From positions 3,534,001 to 3,598,000 of the forward strand of contig NZ_CP134062.1 in NCBI RefSeq assembly GCF_031583025.1: a stretch of 64,000 nt of DNA. The letters are read 5' to 3'. Below, piece after piece: positions 1 to 9,362 of the stretch (positions are counted from its first letter, which is position 1; every line of letters starts with the position of its first letter). The notes beneath the pieces are model-generated. The model was given only the letters and a program-made list of their open reading frames with translations. It did no database searches and was not told the DNA's origin. This stretch comes from Mycobacterium sp. Z3061 (GTDB lineage Bacteria > Actinomycetota > Actinomycetes > Mycobacteriales > Mycobacteriaceae). Made by a program: the position numbers and the translations under genes.

Positions 1-162
1 CCACCCACCGACTACTGCGCCGAGCGCACCGCGATGATGCCCACCCGCCGCCGCACCCGCACCCAAGACCGCGCCGCCCGCGTGGCCGCCGAACGCCGCG
101 CCAACCACCACGCCCGCACCACCGCCACCGGCCCACCCGACGACGAACCCCCACCCTTCTAG
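1..162 (+). CDS. C-terminal tail of a DUF222/HNH endonuclease-type protein (13E12 family), partial
   Basis: An open frame of 53 codons enters from the left edge and stops with TAG at 160-162. It is Arg/Ala-rich (RRRTRTQDRAAR) and ends in DDEPPPF, the kind of tail seen on mycobacterial 13E12-repeat proteins, which carry DUF222 and HNH domains. The catalytic HNH part lies outside the window. These genes are dispersed, repeated elements in mycobacterial genomes, so this one may mark the edge of an accessory segment. The stop is only 5 bp from the convergent phosphoketolase stop. The family call rests on composition and the C-terminal motif alone. Confidence 0.6.
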   Translation, partial: PPTDYCAERTAMMPTRRRTRTQDRAARVAAERRANHHARTTATGPPDDEPPPF

Positions 163-167
163 GGCTT

Positions 168-2525
168 TCACTCAGCCTGCCAGGTCCAGCCCGAGATCTG
201 CGGGTCGTCCTCACCGTGCTCACGGGTGTAGTTGCGGGCCGACAAACGCGCATCCACCATCCGCTGGCGCAACCCGGCCGCGCTGCTGGCCAGGCCGTCC
301 ACCCGATCGATCACATCCATCACCAGATGAAACCGGTCCAGGTCGTTAAGCATCACCATGTCGAACGGGGTGGTGGTGGTGCCGCGCTCCTTGAAGCCGC
401 GTACGTGCGTGTGGTGGTGTCCGGCGCGCCGGTACGTCAGGCGATGGATCAGCCAGGGATAGCCGTGATAGGCGAAGATGACCGGCTTGTCCCGGGTGAA
501 CAGGGCGTCGTATTCGTTATCGGGCAAGCCATGTGGGTGCTCCGAATCCGGCTGCAGCCGCATCAGGTCCACCACGTTGACGACCCGGACGGCCAGGTCC
601 GGCAATTCCCGCCGCAAAATGTCCGCCGCCGCAAGGGTTTCCAGCGTCGGGATGTCACCGGCACAGGCCAGCACCACATCGGGCTCAGCGGCGGCGGTGC
701 TGGCCCACGGCCAGATCCCCAGGCCCCGGGTGCAGTGCAGCACCGCCTCGTCCATCGAAAGGTAGGACAGCGCCGGCTGCTTGCCCGCGACGATGACGTT
801 GATGTAGTTGCGGCTGCGCAGGCAGTGGTCGGCCACCGACAGCAGCGTGTTGCCGTCCGGCGGCAGATACACCCGGGTCAGCTCGGCGCGCTTGTTGGCG
901 ACCAGGTCGATGAAACCGGGATCCTGATGGGACGCGCCGTTGTGGTCCTGACGCCACACATGCGAGCTGAGTAGGTAGTTCAACGACGCGATCGGCCGCC
1001 GCCAGGGCAGGTCCAGAGTCGTGGCCAGCCATTTCGCATGCTGATTGAGCATCGAGTCGACGATGTGCACGAACGCCTCGTAGCAGTTGAACAGCCCGTG
1101 CCTGCCGGTCAGCAGGTAGCCCTCCAGCCAGCCCTGGCACAAGTGCTCGGACAGCACCTCCATCACACGCCCGTCAGGAGCGAGGTGGTCGTCGTCGGGC
1201 TCCGTGCGTGAAACCCACACCCGATCGGTAGCCCCGAACACCGCGTCCAGACGGTTGGAGGCTGTCTCGTCGGGACCCATCAGCCGGAACCGGTCGGGGT
1301 TCCGCTTGATCACGTCGCGCAGGAACGTGCCCAGCACGCGCGTGGCCTCGTGCGTAGCGGCCGCGGGTCGCTCCACCGGCACCGCGTAGTCGCGGAAGTC
1401 CGGCAGGTCGAGATCGTGCAGCAGCACCCCGCCGTTGGCGTGCGGATTGGCGCTCATCCGGCGATCCCCTTGTGGCGCAACCGCTTTCAGCTCAGCCCGC
1501 AGCCTGCCTTCGCCGTCGAACAGCTCTTCGGGGCGGTAGCTGCGCAGCCACTGTTCCAGCTGTGCGCGATGCTCGGGGTTCTCGTGTGTCGCGGCTAGCG
1601 GTACCTGGTGTGAGCGCCAGGTGCCCTCCACGTGGCGACCGTCGACCTCCTTGGGACCGGTCCAGCCCTTGGGTGTGCGCAGCACGATCATCGGCCACAC
1701 GGGTCGCTCACCCGGCGCACCGGACCGCGCGGCACGCTGAATCGCCGCAATGTCGTCGAACGCGTCGTCCAGGGCGGCGGCCAGCTGCCGGTGCACACTC
1801 TCCGGGTCGTCCCCGGCCACCGTGATCGGCCGGTAGCCGTAGCCGCGCATCAGCGACTCGAGCTCGGCCTCCGGGATACGCGCCAGCACCGTCGGGTTGG
1901 CGATCTTGTAGCCGTTGAGGTGCAGGATCGGCAGCACCGCGCCGTCGACGGCGGGGTTCAGGAATTTGTTGGAATGCCAGCTCGCGGCCAGCGGCCCGGT
2001 CTCCGCCTCGCCGTCGCCGACCACGCAGGCGACCACCAGATCGGGATTGTCGAACGCCGCGCCGTAGGCGTGCACCAGTGCGTAGCCGAGTTCACCACCC
2101 TCGTGGATCGAGCCCGGCGTCTGCGCGGCCACATGGCTGGGGATCCCACCGGGAAAAGAGAACTGCCGGAACAGCTTGCGCAGGCCCTCCGTGTTTTCCT
2201 CGATCCCGGTGTACACCTCGCTATAGGTGCCTTCAAGGTAGGCGTTGGCCACCAGGCCGGGCCCGCCATGCCCGGGCCCGGTGATGTAGATGACGTTGGC
2301 ATCGCGGTTGCGGATGACGCGGTTCAGGTGTGCGTAGATGAGGTTGAGCCCGGGCGTGGTACCCCAGTGGCCGAGCAGCCTGGGTTTGACGTGCTCCGCG
2401 GCCAGCGGTTCGGCCAGCAGGGGATTGTCCAGCAGATAGATCTGACCGACCGAGAGGTAGTTCGCGGCTCGCCAGTAGGCGTCGATCAGAGCGCACTCGT
2501 CGTCGGAAAGTCTCATGGGGCTCAT
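168..2525 (-). CDS. xfp: Phosphoketolase (xylulose-5-P/fructose-6-P), 785 aa
   Basis: TPP-dependent phosphoketolase that cleaves xylulose 5-phosphate or fructose 6-phosphate with phosphate to acetyl phosphate plus an aldose phosphate, in the cytosol. The family signatures are clear: [17 protein letters not shown] near residue 53, GPGHGGPG near 83, [20 protein letters not shown] near 130 and the TPP/Mg motif GDGEAETGP near 170. The length of about 785 aa is normal. ATG at 2525 is used; a second ATG lies three codons in. The SDR gene lies 43 bp upstream on the same strand, so co-transcription is possible. I recall no M. tuberculosis counterpart here. It would supply acetyl-P for acetyl-CoA if ackA/pta are present. 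Confidence 0.95.
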   Translation of the reverse strand: MSPMRLSDDECALIDAYWRAANYLSVGQIYLLDNPLLAEPLAAEHVKPRLLGHWGTTPGLNLIYAHLNRVIRNRDANVIYITGPGHGGPGLVANAYLEGTYSEVYTGIEENTEGLRKLFRQFSFPGGIPSHVAAQTPGSIHEGGELGYALVHAYGAAFDNPDLVVACVVGDGEAETGPLAASWHSNKFLNPAVDGAVLPILHLNGYKIANPTVLARIPEAELESLMRGYGYRPITVAGDDPESVHRQLAAALDDAFDDIAAIQRAARSGAPGERPVWPMIVLRTPKGWTGPKEVDGRHVEGTWRSHQVPLAATHENPEHRAQLEQWLRSYRPEELFDGEGRLRAELKAVAPQGDRRMSANPHANGGVLLHDLDLPDFRDYAVPVERPAAATHEATRVLGTFLRDVIKRNPDRFRLMGPDETASNRLDAVFGATDRVWVSRTEPDDDHLAPDGRVMEVLSEHLCQGWLEGYLLTGRHGLFNCYEAFVHIVDSMLNQHAKWLATTLDLPWRRPIASLNYLLSSHVWRQDHNGASHQDPGFIDLVANKRAELTRVYLPPDGNTLLSVADHCLRSRNYINVIVAGKQPALSYLSMDEAVLHCTRGLGIWPWASTAAAEPDVVLACAGDIPTLETLAAADILRRELPDLAVRVVNVVDLMRLQPDSEHPHGLPDNEYDALFTRDKPVIFAYHGYPWLIHRLTYRRAGHHHTHVRGFKERGTTTTPFDMVMLNDLDRFHLVMDVIDRVDGLASSAAGLRQRMVDARLSARNYTREHGEDDPQISGWTWQAE

Positions 2526-2568
2526 CTACCCGATTGTCGAGCCCTCAAATGAACTCCGTCTTACGGGC

Positions 2569-3429
2569 TCATTCCTCGCCGCGTGCGCGGGCCTCGTAGG
2601 CGCGCCGTTTCTCCACGTCGATCTGGTCGGTGAAGACATGGTCGCCGCCGATCAGGCGGTTGAGCGCCTCGGCCGCGCGGCGCGGCCAGAACTTCTGGGA
2701 GGTGACCATGGCGCCGGCGATCTTCGTGATCCGCACCCGCGGCTTGGGCTGCGCTATCAGGCCGACGACGGCGTCGGCGATCTCGGCCGGTTCGGCGTTG
2801 CGGAAGCCCTTCATCCCGGAGGTACCCGCGACGAGCTCGGTGTTGACGAACGTCGGCAGCACCGACGAGAAATGCACGCCGGCCGAGCGGTACTCCAGCC
2901 TCGCCGAGTCGGTGAACCCCAGCACCGCGTGCTTGCTGGCGACATAGGTGGCCAGCCCGACGATGTGCATTTCACCGGCCAGGGACGCGATGTTGATGAC
3001 ATGGCCCCGGCCGCGGGGGACCATGCGCTGGGCCGCCAGCTTGCTGCCCAGGATGACGCCGTACACGTTGATGTCCAGGATGCGCCGGGTGACCGCATCC
3101 GGCTCGTCGATGATGCGGCCGACCGGCATGATGCCGGCGTTGTTGACCAGGACGTCGATCGGCCCGAGCTGGCGCTCGACCTGATCCAGAAACTCGGCGA
3201 ACGAATTCGCATCCGTGACATCGAGTTTGCCGTACACCTCCAGACCGAGGTCGGCGCCGGACTCTTTGACCGTCGCCTCGTCGATGTCGCCGATGGCGAC
3301 TTTGGCACCCAGCTTGTGCAGTGCCGTCGCCGTCGCCAACCCGATGCCTCGTGCGCCGCCGGTGACCACGATGACCTTGCCGCCGACCTTCGCGGCACGC
3401 CCCAACCCGACCGATCCCGAATCTGTCAT
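2569..3429 (-). CDS. SDR-family short-chain dehydrogenase, 286 aa (Rv1865c-like)
   Basis: Classical SDR oxidoreductase using NAD(P)H. The cofactor glycine motif is TGGARGIG, NNAGIMP follows the central strand, and the active site is a Ser in the INIASLAG strand followed by YVASKHAV (Tyr-x3-Lys). The C-terminal part (residues 230-286) extends beyond the core with a basic stretch. ATG at 3429 is chosen because the protein then starts just before the Rossmann fold and only 33 bp remain to the divergent GNAT start; longer versions would overlap that gene. Size and position match Rv1865c, recalled as 286 aa. The substrate is unknown, probably an alcohol or carbonyl lipid. Confidence 0.9.
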   Translation of the reverse strand: MTDSGSVGLGRAAKVGGKVIVVTGGARGIGLATATALHKLGAKVAIGDIDEATVKESGADLGLEVYGKLDVTDANSFAEFLDQVERQLGPIDVLVNNAGIMPVGRIIDEPDAVTRRILDINVYGVILGSKLAAQRMVPRGRGHVINIASLAGEMHIVGLATYVASKHAVLGFTDSARLEYRSAGVHFSSVLPTFVNTELVAGTSGMKGFRNAEPAEIADAVVGLIAQPKPRVRITKIAGAMVTSQKFWPRRAAEALNRLIGGDHVFTDQIDVEKRRAYEARARGEE

Positions 3430-3462
3430 GCCAGACACGTTAGGCGGCTGGATACTGCAACC

Positions 3463-3972
3463 ATGACGGAGGTGCGCGACGCCGTCCCGGCCGACGCCCC
3501 CCAGGTGGCCGGTGTACACGTGCGATCGTGGCGGTGGGCCTACCGTGGCCTGATCGACCAGGACTATCTGGACGGCCTCACGCCGCAGGCGTGGGTCCGC
3601 AGGTACGACTTCGGCCGGAGGGGTTTGCGGGTACCGTCCACTCTGGTCGCCGTCCGGCATACCACCGTTCATGGGTTTGCCAGTGTGGGACTGTGCCGCG
3701 ACGATGATCTCGCCGATCATGGTGAGCTGATGGCGATCTACGTGGATCCAGGCTCGCTGAGCAGCGGTGTTGGTCATTTGCTGATCGGCGCCGCCCGGGA
3801 GCGGTTGGCGGCCCGCGGCTTCGCCGGCGCCGCCCTGTGGGTGCTCCGCGGCAACACCAGGGCGCGACGGTTTTATGAGCGCGACGGCTGGCTTCCCGAC
3901 GGCGCGCGGCGCACCCGGGTCTACGGCGGCACGCTGGTGGAGGAGGCTCGGTACCGCCGCACACTGGCTTGA
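3463..3972 (+). CDS. GNAT-family N-acetyltransferase, 169 aa
   Basis: GNAT acetyltransferase that transfers acetyl from acetyl-CoA to an unidentified amine. It begins MTEVRDAVPADAPQVAGVH, the usual first strand and helix, with the RSWRWAYRGL segment seen in many actinobacterial GNATs. Motif A is AIYVDPGSLSSGVGHLLI near residues 88-105, with SSGVGHLL in place of the usual Q/RxxGxG/A loop. It ends with WVLRGNTRARRFYERDGW, the motif-B Asn and Tyr region. ATG at 3463 leaves 33 bp to the divergent SDR. The CoA-transferase gene begins 13 bp after the stop, so it probably heads that operon. Confidence 0.88.
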   Translation: MTEVRDAVPADAPQVAGVHVRSWRWAYRGLIDQDYLDGLTPQAWVRRYDFGRRGLRVPSTLVAVRHTTVHGFASVGLCRDDDLADHGELMAIYVDPGSLSSGVGHLLIGAARERLAARGFAGAALWVLRGNTRARRFYERDGWLPDGARRTRVYGGTLVEEARYRRTLA

Positions 3973-3985
3973 CTACGGTGATGCC

Positions 3986-6334
3986 ATGCCGGAGAAGCTC
4001 CTCGAGGCGGTCCGTGTCCTGGACCTTTCGGTAGGTGACGCCGACGGGGTCACCAGACTGCTGGCCGATCTGGGGGCGGACGTTCTCAAGGTGGAACCGC
4101 CCGGTGGCAGCCCGGCGCGCACAAGCTTGCCGACGCTGGCCGGTGCCGCCATCCCGTTCGCCGTGCACAACGCCAACAAACGCAGCACGGTGCTGGACCC
4201 CGGCGACGAGGGTGACCGCCTGCGATTACACGAGTTGGCCGCCGCGGCGGACATCCTCGTCGACACCGGCCGCGCCGCCGACTACGGAACGTCCGGGGCC
4301 GAACTGGCCGACCGTTACCCGCTCCTGGTCGTGCTGTCCGTCAGCGATTTCGGCGCGACGGGCCCGCGCTCGTCCTGGCGGGCCACCGACGCGGTGCTGT
4401 ACGCGATGTCGGGGTCGTTGTCCCGCACCGGCCCTACCGTCGGCACCCCGGTGCTACCGCCGACCGGGATCGCCTCGGCGACGGCGGCGGCGCAGGCCGC
4501 GTGGGCCGCCCTGGCCGCTTACTACAACAGATTACGTTGTGGCACAGGCGATTACATCGACTTCTCCCGGTTCGACGCGGTGGTCATGGCACTCGACCCG
4601 GCGTTCGGCTCGCACGGGCAGGCCGCTGCCGGCGTCCGCAGCGGCAGCCGGTGGCGGGGTCGCCCCAGAAACCAGGACGCATATCCCATCTATCCGTGCC
4701 AGGACGGCTACGTCCGGCTGTGCGTGATGGCGCCGCGCCAATGGCGTGGGCTGCGCCGCTGGCTGGGGGAGCCGGAGGACTTCCAGGATCCCAAGTACGA
4801 GGCGATCGGCGCGCGATTCGCGGCGTGGCCACAGATCAGTGCGCTGGTGGAGGCGTTGTTCGCCGGAAAGACCATGAAGGATTTGGTGACCGCCGGGCAG
4901 GCCCACGGGGTGCCCATCGCCGCGGTGCTCACTCCCGCCAGAATCCTGGAGTCCGAGCATTTCAACGAGGTGGGCGCGATCACCGACGCCGAACTCGTGC
5001 CGGGCGTGCACACCCGGGTGCCCACCGGCTATTTCGTCGTCGACGGCGAGCACTGCGGCTTCCGGACACCTGCGCCTGCGGTCGGACATGACGAACCGCG
5101 TTGGTTGGCCGATCCGCCGCCAGTACCGCCACCGGCGGGCGCCGTCGGCGGCTATCCGTTGCAGGGGCTGCGGATCCTCGACCTGGGAATCATCGTCGCG
5201 GGCGGCGAACTGGGGCGGCTGTTCGGCGACCTGGGCGCCGACGTCATCAAGGTGGAATCGGCCGAGTACCCGGACGGTCTGCGGCAGGTCAGGGCCGGCG
5301 ACGCGATGAGCGAATCCTTCGCCTGGACCCACCGAAATCACCGCGCCCTGGGCATCGACCTACGCAGCGCCACCGGCAGGGAGATCTTCGGCCGTCTGGT
5401 CGAAGGGGCCGACGCGGTATTCGCCAACTTCAAGCCGGGAACCCTTGCCTCCCTTGGGTTTGACTACGACACTTTGGTCACGCTCAATCCCCGGATCGTG
5501 CTCGCGGGCAGCAGCGCGTTCGGGAACACGGGCCCGTGGAGCACCCGGTTGGGTTACGGCCCCCTGGTGCGCGCGACGACGGGCGCCACCCGGGTGTGGA
5601 CGTCCGACGACGCCCCCACCGAGGGTGCCCGGCACGCGTTCTACGACGCGACGACGATCTTCCCCGACCACGTGGTGGGCCGTATCGCCGCCACCCTGGC
5701 TTTGGCCGCGCTGATCCGCCGCGACCGCGCGGGTCACGGCGCCCACGTGCACGTCTCGCAGGCCGAGGTCGTAGTCAACCAACTCGACACGCTGTTCGTC
5801 ACCGAGGCCGCGCTGGCCGCCCACGTCGCGGATGTCCGCAACGACACCAGCGTGCATGCCGTCTGCCCGTGCGCCGGCGACGACGAGTGGTGCGTCGTGT
5901 CGATCGGCACCGACAGTGAATGGAAATCCGTGGCAGCGCTGTTGGGTGAATCCGACCGCGCCGGGCTCGTAGCGGCACTCAAACAGTGGACCAGCACCCG
6001 AACCCCGCAGCAGGCGGCTCAGGCACTGCAGGACGCCGGGCTGGCCGCGGGCCCGATGAACCGGCCGCCCGACATCCTGGAAGATCCGCAACTGCTGCAC
6101 CGAAACCTGTTCAGCGACATGACTCATCCGCTCATTGCGCGCACGCTGCCCGCCGAAACCGGCCCGGCTCCGTTCCGCCACATCCCGCCGGCCCCGCAAC
6201 GTCCGGCGCCGCAGCCGGGCCAGGACACCCGGGCGATCTGCGAGCAGTTGCTCGGCATGAGTCCTCACGAAGTGCAGCGGTGGATCGACGAAGGCGTACT
6301 GTTCGCAGCGGAGGAACCGGAGGCAGGCCCGTGA
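3986..6334 (+). CDS. Tandem double-domain CaiB/BaiF class III CoA-transferase, 782 aa (Rv1866-like)
   Basis: Two class III CoA-transferase modules lie in one chain, roughly residues 1-375 and 390-782. Each has the start pattern RVLDLS / RILDLGIIVAGGELGRL, followed by LADLGADVLKVEPP and FGDLGADVIKVES. Family members move CoA between acyl groups through an aspartyl-CoA intermediate. Most are about 400-aa homodimers, so this fusion is a built-in pseudodimer. The second module looks more canonical (VFANFKPGTLASLGFDYDTL); the first lacks that segment and may be degenerate. ATG at 3986 begins directly at the fold. The stop overlaps the next start as GTGA (6331-6334), so translation with the aldehyde dehydrogenase is coupled. 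Rv1866 is recalled as 778 aa. Confidence 0.9.
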   Translation: MPEKLLEAVRVLDLSVGDADGVTRLLADLGADVLKVEPPGGSPARTSLPTLAGAAIPFAVHNANKRSTVLDPGDEGDRLRLHELAAAADILVDTGRAADYGTSGAELADRYPLLVVLSVSDFGATGPRSSWRATDAVLYAMSGSLSRTGPTVGTPVLPPTGIASATAAAQAAWAALAAYYNRLRCGTGDYIDFSRFDAVVMALDPAFGSHGQAAAGVRSGSRWRGRPRNQDAYPIYPCQDGYVRLCVMAPRQWRGLRRWLGEPEDFQDPKYEAIGARFAAWPQISALVEALFAGKTMKDLVTAGQAHGVPIAAVLTPARILESEHFNEVGAITDAELVPGVHTRVPTGYFVVDGEHCGFRTPAPAVGHDEPRWLADPPPVPPPAGAVGGYPLQGLRILDLGIIVAGGELGRLFGDLGADVIKVESAEYPDGLRQVRAGDAMSESFAWTHRNHRALGIDLRSATGREIFGRLVEGADAVFANFKPGTLASLGFDYDTLVTLNPRIVLAGSSAFGNTGPWSTRLGYGPLVRATTGATRVWTSDDAPTEGARHAFYDATTIFPDHVVGRIAATLALAALIRRDRAGHGAHVHVSQAEVVVNQLDTLFVTEAALAAHVADVRNDTSVHAVCPCAGDDEWCVVSIGTDSEWKSVAALLGESDRAGLVAALKQWTSTRTPQQAAQALQDAGLAAGPMNRPPDILEDPQLLHRNLFSDMTHPLIARTLPAETGPAPFRHIPPAPQRPAPQPGQDTRAICEQLLGMSPHEVQRWIDEGVLFAAEEPEAGP

Positions 6335-7764
6335 CATCTTCAGCCGCACAGTTTTTCGTGGACGGCCAGTTCCGCACCGCCGACCACGCCGAACCGGTGG
6401 TGGAAGCCGCGACCGGCGAGCCACTAGGCGCCGGCGCCGTCGTCAGCGAATCCGACCTCGACGCGGCGGTCGCCGCCGCGCGCCGGGCCCTGCCGGACTG
6501 GCGTAACAGTTCACCCGAGCACCGTGCCGGGCTGCTCAACTCGATGGCCGACGCGCTCAAGGCGCGAGCCAAGCCGACCAGCGAGCTGGTCACCCGCGAG
6601 AACGGCATGCCCATCCGGCTGTCGCGCGGTGCCAACGGCGCCTTCCCGCCGTTGCTGCTGCGGTATTACGCGCAACTGGTCACCGAAGTTCCGGTCGAAG
6701 AGATCCGGCCGAGCGTGACCGGACACACGATCGTCCGCCGCGAGGCCGTCGGGGTGGTCGGCGCGATCGTGCCATGGAACTACCCGCAGGCGCTGGCCGC
6801 GATGAAGGTGGCGCCGGCGCTGGCCGCGGGGTGCACCGTCGTCCTCAAGGCGTCACCCGAAACCGCCTTGGATGCACTGGTTTTCGCCGAGGCCGCGGTC
6901 GAGGCGGGGTTGCCGCCCGGGGTGCTCAACGTGGTGTCGGGTGGGCCGGCCGTCGGCGCCGGCCTGGTGTCGCACCCCGGCGTCGACAAGGTCGCGTTCA
7001 CCGGTTCGACGGCCACCGGGCGCCTGGTCGCCGAGACCTGTGGTCGCCTGATGCGACCGGTCACCCTCGAGCTGGGCGGCAAGTCTGCCGCGATCATCCT
7101 CGACGACGCCGACCTGGACGCCACCATGCGCGGACTGCGCAACGCCTCCTTCGTGAACAACGGACAGACCTGCCACCTGAGCTCGCGCATCCTGGCGCCG
7201 AGATCCCGCTACGACGAGATCGTCGACGCCGTCGCGGCGCTGGCCGACAGCATGGCGGTGGGCGACCCGCTGGATCCGGGCACCGAGATCGGTCCGATGG
7301 TCAGCTCGCGCCAACGCGAGCGCGTCCTGGGCTACATCGAGGTCGGCAAGAGCAGTGGCGCGCGACTGGTCGCCGGCGGGTCGGTTCCCAGGGAGCAACC
7401 GCGCGGCTGGTTCGTGGCGCCGACGGTGTTCGCTGACGTCGACAATTCCGACCGGCTGGCGCGCGAGGAGATCTTCGGCCCGGTCCTGACCATCAGCGCC
7501 TACGACACCGACGACGAGGCGGTGGCGCTGGCCAACGACACCGAGTTCGGTCTGGCCGGCACCGTCTGGTCCACCGACGTCGATCGGGCGACCATGGTCG
7601 CGCGGGGCGTCCACACCGGCACCATCGGGGTCAACGACTACGCGCTGGACGTGCGGGCCCCGTTCGGCGGCGTCAAAGCCAGCGGGATGGGCCGCGAGCT
7701 GGGCCCCGAGGGCCTCGAGGCCTACCGGACGCTCAAGTCGATCTACCAGACCGGTACGGCCTGA
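6331..7764 (+). CDS. Aldehyde dehydrogenase, 477 aa
   Basis: NAD(P)-dependent aldehyde dehydrogenase. It has the PWNYP motif (VGAIVPWNYPQALAAMKVAPA), the cofactor FTGSTATGR turn, general base Glu247 in LELGGKSA and catalytic Cys281 in NNGQTCHLSS. EEIFGPVLTI and the oligomerisation tail FGGVKASGMGRELGPEG follow. Nothing expected is missing. GTG at 6331 overlaps the upstream TGA, giving the Rossmann-side N-terminus at the right place. It sits between the orthologues of Rv1866 and Rv1867, which I recall as adjacent in M. tuberculosis, so it is an insertion or an ancestral gene lost there. It probably oxidises an aldehyde to the acid handled by the CoA-transferase. Confidence 0.93.
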   Translation: MTSSAAQFFVDGQFRTADHAEPVVEAATGEPLGAGAVVSESDLDAAVAAARRALPDWRNSSPEHRAGLLNSMADALKARAKPTSELVTRENGMPIRLSRGANGAFPPLLLRYYAQLVTEVPVEEIRPSVTGHTIVRREAVGVVGAIVPWNYPQALAAMKVAPALAAGCTVVLKASPETALDALVFAEAAVEAGLPPGVLNVVSGGPAVGAGLVSHPGVDKVAFTGSTATGRLVAETCGRLMRPVTLELGGKSAAIILDDADLDATMRGLRNASFVNNGQTCHLSSRILAPRSRYDEIVDAVAALADSMAVGDPLDPGTEIGPMVSSRQRERVLGYIEVGKSSGARLVAGGSVPREQPRGWFVAPTVFADVDNSDRLAREEIFGPVLTISAYDTDDEAVALANDTEFGLAGTVWSTDVDRATMVARGVHTGTIGVNDYALDVRAPFGGVKASGMGRELGPEGLEAYRTLKSIYQTGTA

Positions 7765-7787
7765 CCCCGCCGCGATAGGTTCGAGCT

Positions 7788-9275
7788 ATGCCCGTGGACC
7801 CCAGGACTCCGGTGCTGATCGGCTACGGCCAGGTCAACCACCGCGACGACCCAGACCCCAACGAACCGTCCATCGAGCCGGTCGACCTGATGGTCACCGC
7901 CACTCGGCGCGCTGCGGAAGCCGCCGTCGTCGAGGCGGTCGACTCGATCCGCGTTGTGCACATGCTGTCGGCGCACTACCGCAACCCGGGGCAACTGCTC
8001 GGCGAACGCCTGGGCCTGACGAAGTTCACCGCGAGCTACAGCAGCGTGGGGGGCAACACGCCGCAGTCGCTGGTCAACCAGGCATGCCTGGACATCCAGC
8101 AGGGCCGCGCAGGCGTCGTGCTGATCTCGGCGGCCGAAACCTGGCGCACCCGCAACGCGCTGAAGAAGCAGGGCCGCCGGCTGGTGTGGACCGAGCAGGA
8201 CAATTCCGTTCCGATGCCCGAGGTCGCCGGCGACGACGTGCCGATGGCCGGTGACGCCGAGATCAAGATCAAGCTGGACCGGCCCGCCTTCGTGTATCCG
8301 CTGTTCGAACAGTCGCTGCGGATCGCCGCGGGTGAATCCGTGGCAGAGCACGGCAAGCGGGTCAGCGAGCTGTGGGCGCGGTTCAGCGCTGTCGCGGCGG
8401 ACAACCCACACGCGTGGATCCGCCGACGCCACACCGCCGAGGAGATCCAGCAGCCCAGCCCGCAGAACCGGATGATCAGCTGGCCGTACACCAAGCTGAT
8501 GAACTCCAACAACATGGTCGACCAGGGCGCCTCGCTGATCCTGACGTCGGTCGAGCAGGCCAGGAAGCTGCAGGTGCCCGAAGACCGCTGGGTCTACCCG
8601 CAAGCCGGCACCGACGCCCACGACACCTCGGCGATCGCCGAGCGCGGCGAACTGCACCGGTCCCCGGCGATCCGGATCGGTGGACGCAGGGCACTGGAAC
8701 TGGCCGGGCTGGCCATCGACGACGTCGACTACGTGGACCTGTACTCGTGCTTCCCGTCGGCCGTCCAGGTCGCGGCGGCGGAACTGGGCCTGGCCACCGA
8801 CGACCCCGCCCGCCCGCTCACCGTCACCGGCGGTCTCACCTTCGCCGGCGGCCCGTGGAGCAACTACGTCACGCACTCCATCGCGACCATGGCCGAACTG
8901 CTCACCGCCAACCCCGGACGGCGCGGCCTGATCACCGCGAACGGCGGATACCTGACCAAGCACAGTTTCGGTGTGTACGGCACCGAACCCGGCGCCGATG
9001 AATTCCGTTGGGAGGACGTTCAATCCGCGGTGGACTCCGAACCCACCACCGTCGGTCTGGTGGACTGGGAAGGCACCGGCACCGTCGAATCGTGGACCAC
9101 GCCGTTCGACCGGGACGGCCAGCCGGAAAAAGCGTTTTTGGCTGTCCGCACGCCCGACGACGCGCGCGTCCTTGCGGTGATCACCGATCCCGCTGCCGCG
9201 GCGGACACCGTGCGCGACGACATCGCCGGTGCCAAGGTCTCCGTCGCCGCGGACGGCACCGCGAAACTGCAGTAA
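7788..9275 (+). CDS. Thiolase-like acetyl-CoA acetyltransferase, 495 aa (Rv1867-like)
   Basis: Thiolase-superfamily protein of the non-specific lipid-transfer/SCP-x thiolase type. It shows TPVLIGYGQVNHR at the start, DYVDLYSCFPSAVQVAAAEL near residue 317 and the C-terminal active-site region TANGGYLTKHSFGVYGTEP near 385. The end (about 410-495) is a small added beta domain beyond the thiolase fold. The thiolase nucleophile region is not the canonical CxSG loop, so activity on beta-ketoacyl-CoA is not assured. It follows the aldehyde dehydrogenase by 23 bp. A role in acyl-CoA chain cleavage or condensation together with the upstream CoA-transferase is inference. Confidence 0.85.
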   Translation: MPVDPRTPVLIGYGQVNHRDDPDPNEPSIEPVDLMVTATRRAAEAAVVEAVDSIRVVHMLSAHYRNPGQLLGERLGLTKFTASYSSVGGNTPQSLVNQACLDIQQGRAGVVLISAAETWRTRNALKKQGRRLVWTEQDNSVPMPEVAGDDVPMAGDAEIKIKLDRPAFVYPLFEQSLRIAAGESVAEHGKRVSELWARFSAVAADNPHAWIRRRHTAEEIQQPSPQNRMISWPYTKLMNSNNMVDQGASLILTSVEQARKLQVPEDRWVYPQAGTDAHDTSAIAERGELHRSPAIRIGGRRALELAGLAIDDVDYVDLYSCFPSAVQVAAAELGLATDDPARPLTVTGGLTFAGGPWSNYVTHSIATMAELLTANPGRRGLITANGGYLTKHSFGVYGTEPGADEFRWEDVQSAVDSEPTTVGLVDWEGTGTVESWTTPFDRDGQPEKAFLAVRTPDDARVLAVITDPAAAADTVRDDIAGAKVSVAADGTAKLQ

Positions 9276-9362
9276 CCGGCCGGGTCACGGTACAGACTCA
9301 AAAGTGCGCAAGTCAGGCCCGCGTGCTTATTGTCGTTTGCATAACCCGGGAGGTGACGCCAC

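Noticed and set aside
2539-2570. GAGCCC/GGGCTC hairpin after the SDR gene
   Set aside because: Only six pairs with a 20-nt loop; too weak to call as a terminator.
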